50,843 nt of DNA from Microthrixaceae bacterium (GTDB taxonomy: Bacteria; Actinomycetota; Acidimicrobiia; Acidimicrobiales; Microtrichaceae): the NCBI GenBank assembly GCA_019694615.1, contig JAIBBP010000154.1:1-50843 (forward strand), given 5' to 3'. A model generated the notes under the pieces. That model did no database searches and had not been told where the DNA came from. It saw only the letters and a list, made by a program, of their open reading frames with translations. Each line of letters opens with the position of its first letter. Position 1 is the first letter of the stretch. Made by a program: the position numbers and the translations under genes. Of this stretch, positions 42,050-48,943 are shown piece after piece.

Positions 42050-43018
42050 TCAGCGGTTCTTGACGCGGGCGCGGAGTGGCTCCCACCAGTCGCGGTTGTC
42101 GACGTACCAGGCGATCGTCGTGTCGATCGCCTCCTCGAAAGTGCGGGTCGGCTTCCAACCCAGCCCGCCGACCTTGTCGGTGGCGATCGAGTACCGGCGA
42201 TCGTGACCCTGGCGGTCCACCACGTACTCCACGCTCGACTCGTCCTTGTCCAGTGCGGCGAGAATGACGTCGGTGATCTCACGATTGGTGCGCTCGTTTC
42301 CGGCACCGATGTTGTAGACCTCGCCGACCGTCCCGTTGCGGAGCACGGCGTCCACCCCCCGGCAGTTGTCCTCGACGAACAACCAGTCGCGCACGTTGAG
42401 GCCGTCGCCGTAGAGCGGAACCCGACCACCTTCGAGCAGCGTGGTGACGAAGAACGGGATGAGCTTTTCGGGGAACTGGTAGGGGCCGAACTGGTTGGAC
42501 GAACGGGTGATCACGACCGGCAGCTCGTAGGTCTCGTGGTAGCTCATTGCGATGAGGTCCGACCCGGCCTTCGCCGAGGAGTACGGCGAACGTGGGTGCA
42601 GAGCGTCGGTTTCGACGAAGCTCCCCTCCTCGATCGAGCCGTAGACCTCATCGGTGGAGATGTGGACGAAGCGTTCGATGCCGAGCTGGGTGGCGATGTC
42701 GCAGAGCACGTTGGTGCCGTCGCAGTTGGTTCGCACGAACACGTCGGGATCGAGGAGCGACCGGTCGACGTGGCTCTCCGCAGCGAAGTGCACGACCTGG
42801 TCGCAGCCGGTCATCGCTGCGCGGACCGCATCCCGATCGCAGATGTTCCCTTCGACGAACGAGAAGCGGGGGTCGTCCTCGAGATCGGCGAGGTTGGCCC
42901 GGTTGCCGGCGTAGGTGAGCGCGTCGTAGACGACGACCTCGTCGTCGGAGGTCGTCAGCACGTGGCGCGCAAAGTTCGACCCGATGAACCCGGCGGCGCC
43001 GGTGATGAACAGCTTCAT
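42050..43018 (-). CDS. rmlB: dTDP-glucose 4,6-dehydratase
   Basis: Second step of dTDP-rhamnose synthesis. The 322-residue product has GAAGFIGSNF (NAD site), HFAAESHVDRS, STDEVYG (Thr/Asp/Glu catalytic segment), YSSAKAGSD (Y-x3-K) and RSSNQFGPYQFPEKLIP, all diagnostic for RmlB. ATG 43018 has a TAGACT box 8 nt upstream and the P4 hairpin just beyond, so rmlBD appears to be a separate transcription unit from rmlAC. Confidence 0.96.
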   Translation of the reverse strand: MKLFITGAAGFIGSNFARHVLTTSDDEVVVYDALTYAGNRANLADLEDDPRFSFVEGNICDRDAVRAAMTGCDQVVHFAAESHVDRSLLDPDVFVRTNCDGTNVLCDIATQLGIERFVHISTDEVYGSIEEGSFVETDALHPRSPYSSAKAGSDLIAMSYHETYELPVVITRSSNQFGPYQFPEKLIPFFVTTLLEGGRVPLYGDGLNVRDWLFVEDNCRGVDAVLRNGTVGEVYNIGAGNERTNREITDVILAALDKDESSVEYVVDRQGHDRRYSIATDKVGGLGWKPTRTFEEAIDTTIAWYVDNRDWWEPLRARVKNR

Positions 43019-43026
43019 GGGGACCG

Positions 43027-43032
43027 AGTCTA
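43027..43032 (-). promoter_or_regulatory. TAGACT -10 box for rmlB
   Basis: Eight nt before ATG 43018, giving a leaderless start. It lies 22 bp from hairpin P4, which would end rmlAC transcription just upstream. Confidence 0.45.
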
Positions 43033-43054
43033 CGACTGGGCCTCCACCTCACCG

Positions 43055-43104
43055 GTTCTGTGATGCAGATCCGCCCCTGGAGGGGCGGATCTGCATCACA
43101 GAAC
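43055..43104. repeat. Perfect 24-bp stem hairpin, 2-nt loop (element P4, 52-nt class)
   Basis: Arms 43055-43078 and 43081-43104 are exact reverse complements around GG; the top reads CCGCCCCT/AGGGGCGG. The 52-nt core 43054-43105 shares GTTCTGT/ACAGAAC ends with P1 and P2, the interior differs. It is the only element not between convergent genes: it is 15 bp downstream of rmlC and upstream of the rmlB promoter. Confidence 0.9.
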
Positions 43105-43119
43105 GGGCGGGGCGGTTTG

Positions 43120-43686
43120 CTACGGACGCAGCTTGAAGTGCGGTTGGAACATCGGGTCCAACTCGGTGCGCAGCGGGTTGGCCTGGTCCCGGGCCGACAG
43201 GATCGGATCGGTGAGACCCCAGTCGGCGTCGACGGCGGGGTCGTTCCAGGCCACGCCGTTCTCATCGGCGGGGTTGTAGTAGCCGTCGACGAGATAGGTG
43301 ATCGCCATGTCGGACAGCGACGCGAACCCGTGCGCCACACCCGGAGGGATGAACACGCCGAGATGGTTGTTCTCGCCCCCGTCCACCTCGCCGAGGTCGA
43401 GCACGTGAGTCGCTCCATCGGTCGGCGACCCTTGACGCAGATCGTGCAGGACGACCCGAGCGTGGCCGAACGGCACATACCAGTAGTCGGCCTGGTGCAG
43501 GTGGTAGTGCAGGCCGACAAGACAACCGGCCACGCGGTTGCCTCGGTTGCCCTGGATCATCTCGCGCCCCTGTGGAAACCACTCGCGGCGGTAGGTCTCG
43601 ATGAAATAGCCGCGCTCGTCGCCGAACTTCGTGGGCTCGACTATCTGAACGCCCGCAATGAGCTCGGACTCGGTAATGGTGGGCAT
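43120..43686 (-). CDS. rmlC: dTDP-4-dehydrorhamnose 3,5-epimerase family protein
   Basis: Cupin of 188 residues in the RmlC family; third step of dTDP-rhamnose synthesis by context. GLHYH keeps the catalytic His, IPPGVAHGF and the YY and WNDP segments keep the active-site Tyr and the Asp. Two usual residues are changed: the Arg of RGLH is Val, and the Lys of the QGKLV segment falls in ADYWYV. The same variant motif occurs in other actinobacterial family members as I recall, so activity may be retained with altered phosphate binding. It follows rmlA by 28 bp. Confidence 0.87.
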   Translation of the reverse strand: MPTITESELIAGVQIVEPTKFGDERGYFIETYRREWFPQGREMIQGNRGNRVAGCLVGLHYHLHQADYWYVPFGHARVVLHDLRQGSPTDGATHVLDLGEVDGGENNHLGVFIPPGVAHGFASLSDMAITYLVDGYYNPADENGVAWNDPAVDADWGLTDPILSARDQANPLRTELDPMFQPHFKLRP

Positions 43687-43714
43687 GGATCTCCGCCGGT
43701 GCTGGGAACAGGTG

Positions 43715-44824
43715 CTATTCGAGGTCGATCGAGCAGTCGTCGCCGATCATCAGGCGCGTCGCTTTGGGGCGCTGCCCGCTTCGGTGGACGAAGGTGTCGC
43801 GGCCGATGAGCGAGTCGACGAGGCGCGGCACCCCTTCGATGCGAGCACGTTCGAGCACCACCGAGTTCTCGATCTCGGTGTCGACGATCCGACAACCCGG
43901 AGCGACGGACGTGAACGGTCCGACGTAGCTGTTCGTCAACACGGTTCCCGCGCCGATGATCGCCGGGCCGCGAACATGGCTGTTGATCAGCGTCGCCCCT
44001 GCTTCGATGACGACCCGCCCGTCGACCGCGCTCGTCTCGTCGACCTCGCCGTCGAGACGGGACTCGATCTCCTCGAGCACGCGACGGTTGGATTCGAGCA
44101 GAGGGTCCTTCTTGCCAGTGTCGAGCCACCAGCCGTCCAGGAGGTCGTGACGAACCCGGTGGCCATGCTCGATGAGCCACTGGATCGCATCGGTGATCTC
44201 CAACTCGCCGCGCGGCGACGGTTCGATCGCCGAAACGGCGTCGTGGATCAGCTTCGTGAACAGGTAGACGCCGACCAGGGCGAGATCCGATGGCGGATCC
44301 TCGGGCTTCTCGATCAACCGGACGACACGGCCCGCGTCGTCAACCTCGGCGATACCGAAACGATGCGGGTCGGGAACCGGGCACAGCAGGATCTGGGCTG
44401 CCGGTGGTTCGGTGCCCTCGCCGTGCAGTGTCAACTCGTTGGCGGATCGGCGGTCGTCGTGGAATCGGGCGAGGAATTCAACAAGGCCCTGTTGCAGCAT
44501 GTTGTCGCCGAGGTACATGACGAAATCGTCGTCGCCAAGGAAGTCGCGGGCGATGAGGACACAGTGAGCGAGACCCAGCGGCTCGTCCTGCGGAATGAAC
44601 GTGACCTTCGCACCGAACTGAGAGCCGTCGCCGACCGCCTCGCGCACCTCGGCGCCGGTTTCACCCGTGATGATGCCGATCTCGGTGATGCCTGCCGCGA
44701 CCATGTCCTCGATTCCGTAGAACAGGATCGGCTTGTTCGCCACCGGGACGAGTTGCTTGGCGCTGGTATGGGTGATCGGACGCAACCGCGTCCCTGCACC
44801 GCCGGAGAGGATGAGGCCCTTCAC
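43715..44824 (-). CDS. rmlA: Glucose-1-phosphate thymidylyltransferase, long form
   Basis: First step of dTDP-rhamnose synthesis: dTTP plus glucose 1-phosphate. The 369-residue product has LSGGAGTRLRPIT (6-18), KQLVPVANKP (23-32), MYLGDNMLQ and WWLDTGKK. A left-handed beta-helix of hexapeptides follows from about 275 (GPAIIGAGTVLTNSYVGPFTS). The total length is that of the long RmlA/StrD type, not the 290-residue RmlA. The start is GTG 44824. The enzyme leads the rmlA-rmlC pair. Confidence 0.93.
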   Translation of the reverse strand: MKGLILSGGAGTRLRPITHTSAKQLVPVANKPILFYGIEDMVAAGITEIGIITGETGAEVREAVGDGSQFGAKVTFIPQDEPLGLAHCVLIARDFLGDDDFVMYLGDNMLQQGLVEFLARFHDDRRSANELTLHGEGTEPPAAQILLCPVPDPHRFGIAEVDDAGRVVRLIEKPEDPPSDLALVGVYLFTKLIHDAVSAIEPSPRGELEITDAIQWLIEHGHRVRHDLLDGWWLDTGKKDPLLESNRRVLEEIESRLDGEVDETSAVDGRVVIEAGATLINSHVRGPAIIGAGTVLTNSYVGPFTSVAPGCRIVDTEIENSVVLERARIEGVPRLVDSLIGRDTFVHRSGQRPKATRLMIGDDCSIDLE

Positions 44825-44857
44825 AGGGCATTCTGTCTAGCAGCGACCGGTCCGACA

Positions 44858-44873
44858 CGGCCCATCCGGGCCG
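44858..44873. terminator. Small GC-rich hairpin after the amidase gene
   Basis: CGGCCC, loop ATCC, GGGCCG; a 6-bp stem in the 70-bp gap between the amidase stop and the rmlA start. It could end amidase transcription, but it lacks a T-tract. Confidence 0.35.
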
Positions 44874-44894
44874 GAGCCGCGGATCCGCCGTCGA

Positions 44895-47336
44895 TCAGAC
44901 GACCACGTCACGGCATCCGAGCAGACTGGTTCCACCGAGTCCGACGTTGATGCCGTAGACGCACACCCGTTGCGGACCCGACGCCACCGGTGGCGAGGTC
45001 CACGAAAGCCCGTGTGACCCTCCGTATGTCGGGAACGCGGCGGCGAGGTCAGTACGCGACGTTGCCGCCCGGCCGGCGTCGAAACCCTGTGGTCCGATGT
45101 AGACGTGCACCAACGCGCCACCAGCGGTGTCGGGGTCGATCGCCCAGCCCGTCACCGTGACCCGTCCGCCGGTGGCCGTGACCGACTCGACATTGCCGAA
45201 CGGCGAGCCGCCCGGGATGCCGATCCACTGACACCGAAGCAGCGAGTTCGGACCGCGCCCCGACACGTCGATAGCGAACACGCACACGGGATGGAACCCG
45301 GGAGCAAGGCCCCCGGTCGATAGCGAGAACCCGTGGGAGCCCCCGTATCCGGGAAACGCTGAGCCGATGTCGGGACGAGGTTCGGACGCCAGGCCGAGGT
45401 TGAAACCGCGGCTTCCCACGTACACGTGGACCTCGTTGGAACCAGCGGTGTCAGGATCGAGGGACCACCCCGACACCGTCACCCGCCCGTCGGGGCCGCC
45501 CTCGATCCGGTCCACCACGCCGATGGGAGCGCCACCTGGAACGACAACGTCACGGCAGGTCGACCAACGTGTCGTTCCGGGCCCCTCGTTGATGAAGAAC
45601 ACGCAGACCGATCGACGGCCCGGAGCGAACCCGCCCGCCGACCACGAGAACCCGTGAGCCGCACCGTACGCCGGGAACGCCGACCCGATGTCGGGACGGT
45701 CCCCTGTCGCACGACCCAGGTTGTGCCCACGACCGTCGACGTACACATGGACCTCAGGCGAGCCCTCCGTATCTGGATCGAGGACCCAGCCGGACAACGA
45801 GATACGGCCGTCCGGACCAGCGCTGATCGCGTCGGTGACCCCGATGGGATCTCCCGACAGCACGTCGACGTCACGGCACCCGATCAGCGTGTTGCTGCCC
45901 GGACCGACGTTGATGCCGAACACACAGACCTGGTGCCGACCGGGGGCGACCCCCCGGATCGACTCGCGGAACCCGTGCCGGGTGCCAACCCCGGGATGGG
46001 AGGTCGCGAGGTCGGCGCGCTCGTTGGCGGCGGCGAACGACGCCCGGTGAGCGCCATCGACGTAGACGTGCGCGTCGATCGGGTTGATGACGAGCGGATC
46101 GAAAACCCACCCGGAGACCAGTACCGACCCCGGGCCTCCGGCCGCGACGTCGATGATGCCGAGCGGCGAGAGCTTCGCGGCCACCAAGGCGGGCATGGCC
46201 GGACGGATCCTGGCCGAGATCGCCGAGTACAGCGCAGCACCCGGACAATCGGTCGAGCCGATGTCGCGGTGCCCGATGACGCGAGGCAGGTCGACGACAG
46301 TCCCCGCTGGGATGGTCGAGCTTCCGCCGGAGGTGAACGACACGTTCGTCGTCGGGTCGATGCCGGCTCCGGCAAGTCGCCACGCGATCGTGTCGGCGAT
46401 GGCGTCGACCTGCGCGTTCGACGCACCTCCGGTGGTGGTGTTGCCGAGGGCAGCAACCCCGACCGAACCGGTGTTGAATCCTTCGGCGTGGGCGCCGATC
46501 GCGTAACGGTCGAGGCTCCCGTCACGGCCTTCCCACACTCCACCGAACTTGTCGACGACGAAGTTGTACCCGAGATCGGACCAACCGTTGCTGTCCATGT
46601 GGAAGGCCTGCATCGAACGGAGGATCCCCGGCACCTGGGCTGCTGTGTAGTCGTTGCCGGTTGCCGTGTGGTGAACGACCGACATCTTGAGCGTCGAAGC
46701 CGATCCGATCGTGTTCGATGGCGCCCTGGCACCCCACTCCCCGCGGGGATGCACGGGTGGGCGGCCGACGCTCGCACCTGCCGGGACGTCGTTGGCCTCG
46801 ACGACGAGGTCTTGACCATCGGGCCGCACGACCACGGCCTCGGCTGATCCGACGAGCTCAGCGTCCGCGGCGCCGACCTGCACCTGATAGGCGGTAGCGT
46901 TGCCGACCCACAGGGGCTGGGTCACCACACTACGGCTGGTGGCTTCCGCATGAACCGCTTCGGCCGTCGATGCGTCCGGACCCTTGTCGACCTCGACCTC
47001 GAGCTCGGTCCACTCCGACCAGCCCGACTCGTCCTCCCACCGAACCGACACCGGCGCCGTCGGCACACCGTCCAGGCTCACACCGATCGTCACGAACGGC
47101 TCGACGGTCGACACGGCCGACTCGATCGGCGCCGCATCGGCGGCCACTGCCTCGACCGGCAATGAGTCGACTGGCAATGACTCGGAGGGCACGACCTGGG
47201 CGGCAGCGATGAAGTCGAGGGGCGCACGATCGACCCGGTACGACTCGACGAACGAGTACGACGGGACCGGGCCGACGGCGAACCCGAGGGCAAGGAGGCT
47301 TCCGACGACGAGGGCGCGGCGGAATCGGCAGAGCAT
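44895..47336 (-). CDS. Secreted N-acetylmuramoyl-L-alanine amidase with four C-terminal repeats
   Basis: Cuts the amide bond between MurNAc and the peptide of peptidoglycan, outside the cell. The 813-residue product has a signal peptide (about 1-27), a beta-rich region (80-180), an amidase_2/PGRP domain (about 195-385) with zinc ligands H222 in VVHHTA, H356 in GHRD and C364 in STDCPG, and four repeats of about 105 residues from 392 to the end (each with GRVTVSGW.LDPDT, HVYV, AHGF and a paired cysteine pattern VCVF...C). ATG 47336 has AAGGA 7 nt upstream. The repeats may bind the wall or a surface glycan. No LysM or SH3 domain is seen. Confidence 0.9.
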   Translation of the reverse strand: MLCRFRRALVVGSLLALGFAVGPVPSYSFVESYRVDRAPLDFIAAAQVVPSESLPVDSLPVEAVAADAAPIESAVSTVEPFVTIGVSLDGVPTAPVSVRWEDESGWSEWTELEVEVDKGPDASTAEAVHAEATSRSVVTQPLWVGNATAYQVQVGAADAELVGSAEAVVVRPDGQDLVVEANDVPAGASVGRPPVHPRGEWGARAPSNTIGSASTLKMSVVHHTATGNDYTAAQVPGILRSMQAFHMDSNGWSDLGYNFVVDKFGGVWEGRDGSLDRYAIGAHAEGFNTGSVGVAALGNTTTGGASNAQVDAIADTIAWRLAGAGIDPTTNVSFTSGGSSTIPAGTVVDLPRVIGHRDIGSTDCPGAALYSAISARIRPAMPALVAAKLSPLGIIDVAAGGPGSVLVSGWVFDPLVINPIDAHVYVDGAHRASFAAANERADLATSHPGVGTRHGFRESIRGVAPGRHQVCVFGINVGPGSNTLIGCRDVDVLSGDPIGVTDAISAGPDGRISLSGWVLDPDTEGSPEVHVYVDGRGHNLGRATGDRPDIGSAFPAYGAAHGFSWSAGGFAPGRRSVCVFFINEGPGTTRWSTCRDVVVPGGAPIGVVDRIEGGPDGRVTVSGWSLDPDTAGSNEVHVYVGSRGFNLGLASEPRPDIGSAFPGYGGSHGFSLSTGGLAPGFHPVCVFAIDVSGRGPNSLLRCQWIGIPGGSPFGNVESVTATGGRVTVTGWAIDPDTAGGALVHVYIGPQGFDAGRAATSRTDLAAAFPTYGGSHGLSWTSPPVASGPQRVCVYGINVGLGGTSLLGCRDVVV

Positions 47337-47417
47337 GGGGAGTCCTTTCGAGCAACGACAGCCGCGGCGACCACCCAACAGTGACACTGAGCGCGCAGAC
47401 AACCGCATTCCGCGAGA

Positions 47418-47427
47418 ATTCTAGGGT
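47418..47427. promoter_or_regulatory. Overlapping divergent -10 boxes
   Basis: TAGGGT reads on plus at 47422-47427 and TAGAAT on minus at 47418-47423; the two share TA on opposite strands. The minus box lies about 81 nt before the amidase ATG. A second plus box TAGGCT is at 47464-47469, 50 nt before the membrane-protein start. Confidence 0.35.
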
Positions 47428-47519
47428 GACTTCGATCTCCTCGGGTCGCGGCACAGTGCCGCGTAGGCTCGGGGGTCGCCGACTTTCCGCCATCGCGGCG
47501 TTTCCCGAACGCTCGGCAC

Positions 47520-48803
47520 GTGACCACCATGACGACGCCAGTCGACGCAACCCCCGCCGACCTCGGCGACGCGCAGCCTCCGACCGCCGACATCGGCTGG
47601 CGCAGCTGGCGACCGCAGCGGCCGGCCATCGCGACGACGGTCCTGATCTCCATCGGCGTCGTCGTGCTCGTCGCCCGCCGCCCGACAGCGCTCACCGACC
47701 CCGGCCTGTACGCCGAGGACGGAGTGATCTTCCTGCTCGAAAGCCTCCGCGACGGACCGTCAGCGGTGGTCGAGCCGTACAACGGGTACATCCACCTCCT
47801 CCCGCGCCTGATCGCGGCTGCCGTCGAGTGGCTCCCACTCGCGTGGACCCCGGTCCTCTACAGCATCGCGACCGCTGTGGTGTCAGCGTGTTCGGCGGCC
47901 TTGGTGCTGTCATCACGCTTCGCCCGCCTGGTCCCCGCCTATCCGGTACGCGTCGCGCTGTTCACCTCGCTGCTCCTCGTGCCGAGACTCACCGAGGTCC
48001 ACCTCGCTCTCAACAGCGTCCTGTGGTGGTGCGCCGTCGCACTGCTGCTCACAGCGCTGTGCGACGACCCAACGACGACGTTCGGCAGAATCGGCGAGGT
48101 CGCGATGGTGGCGGTCTCGGTAATGAGCGGACTGGCAGGCGTCGTCCTCGCTCCGATCGCTGCTGCCCGATGGGCCCGCACCCGGTCCCGACCGTCATTG
48201 GTCGTTCTCGGAACTTGGTGGGGATGCGCACTCGTGCAACTCGCCGTTTACCTGACTCAGGACCGGCAGAACGGTTCGGTCCCGATCGGCCCGCCCCTGA
48301 TCCGCGCAGCGATCGAGAAGACGGTCGGGGCGCTGGTGCTCGGCCGGCGCTCCGTAGACGAACACTGGGCCGGCGGTGTACCGACGCTGCTCCTGGTCGG
48401 GCTCGGGCTCCTCGCGCTGACCTGGGCTGCGATCGTGGTCTGCGGCCTCGGCTGGACCGACTGGGCCGCGATCGCCTGGACCGTGGCCGCTTCCGTCGTC
48501 GCCGGGTTCCTGGCCCTGGGCCCGGCCGCCGCCGCGCTCCCCGACCGTTATACCGTGCTGCCCATCACCGCCCTGGTGATCGGACTGTTCGCAGCGCGGC
48601 CGCCGTGGCGCGCGCTCGCTGCGGCGCAGGTCGCCCTCATCATCGTTGTGCTGGCGTTGCGAGCGACCGACTTCGTCGTACCCGCACGGCCGTCGACGGA
48701 CTGGGCCGACTCGGTCGACTGCCTCGATGATGTCAGCCGCGAGTGCGTCGTCGAGCTCAACCCCGACGGGTGGACGCTGACGCTCCCGCCCGGCCTCCGC
48801 TAA
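47520..48803 (+). CDS. Polytopic membrane protein, possible GT-C type
   Basis: Product of 427 residues with about nine hydrophobic helices and an early external acidic loop DPGLYAEDGVIFLLE, whose Glu-Asp pair recalls the catalytic pair of GT-C glycosyltransferases; a late LPDRYTVLPITALVIGLF segment resembles the same group. No decisive motif. The soluble C-terminus (about 45 residues) has two cysteines (VDCLDDVSRECV). GTG 47520 or ATG 47529 may start it. It resembles the frameshifted protein and the one at 34690 only in topology. Confidence 0.65.
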   Translation: MTTMTTPVDATPADLGDAQPPTADIGWRSWRPQRPAIATTVLISIGVVVLVARRPTALTDPGLYAEDGVIFLLESLRDGPSAVVEPYNGYIHLLPRLIAAAVEWLPLAWTPVLYSIATAVVSACSAALVLSSRFARLVPAYPVRVALFTSLLLVPRLTEVHLALNSVLWWCAVALLLTALCDDPTTTFGRIGEVAMVAVSVMSGLAGVVLAPIAAARWARTRSRPSLVVLGTWWGCALVQLAVYLTQDRQNGSVPIGPPLIRAAIEKTVGALVLGRRSVDEHWAGGVPTLLLVGLGLLALTWAAIVVCGLGWTDWAAIAWTVAASVVAGFLALGPAAAALPDRYTVLPITALVIGLFAARPPWRALAAAQVALIIVVLALRATDFVVPARPSTDWADSVDCLDDVSRECVVELNPDGWTLTLPPGLR

Positions 48804-48830
48804 TCACGCGCTCATCAGGAGCGCCCACGT

Positions 48831-48887
48831 CGAAATGTGCTGCGACGCAATCGCGGAACCGCACACCTCGCAGCACATTTCGGGAGG
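48831..48887. repeat. 57-nt palindrome (element P5, 57-nt class)
   Basis: A 15-bp perfect stem (48831-48845 with 48868-48882) encloses an asymmetric loop and a small inner hairpin GCGG-AA-CCGC (48853-48862). It aligns gap-free with P3 (47/57 identical) 8.8 kb away and on the same strand. It is 27 bp after the membrane-protein stop, in a 140-bp convergent gap. Confidence 0.9.
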
Positions 48888-48943
48888 TGGCGGGTCGGCG
48901 ATCAGACCGCGATCAGACCGCCAGCGGTTGCAGCCCTGTGGCT

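Noticed and set aside
42046-42429. N-terminal extension of RmlD
   Set aside because: It is out of frame within rmlB and Ser/Thr/Arg-rich shadow sequence; RmlD begins at MKILITGS.
14068-48887. CRISPR array from the five repeats
   Set aside because: Elements are kilobases apart, differ in sequence, and no cas genes are present.
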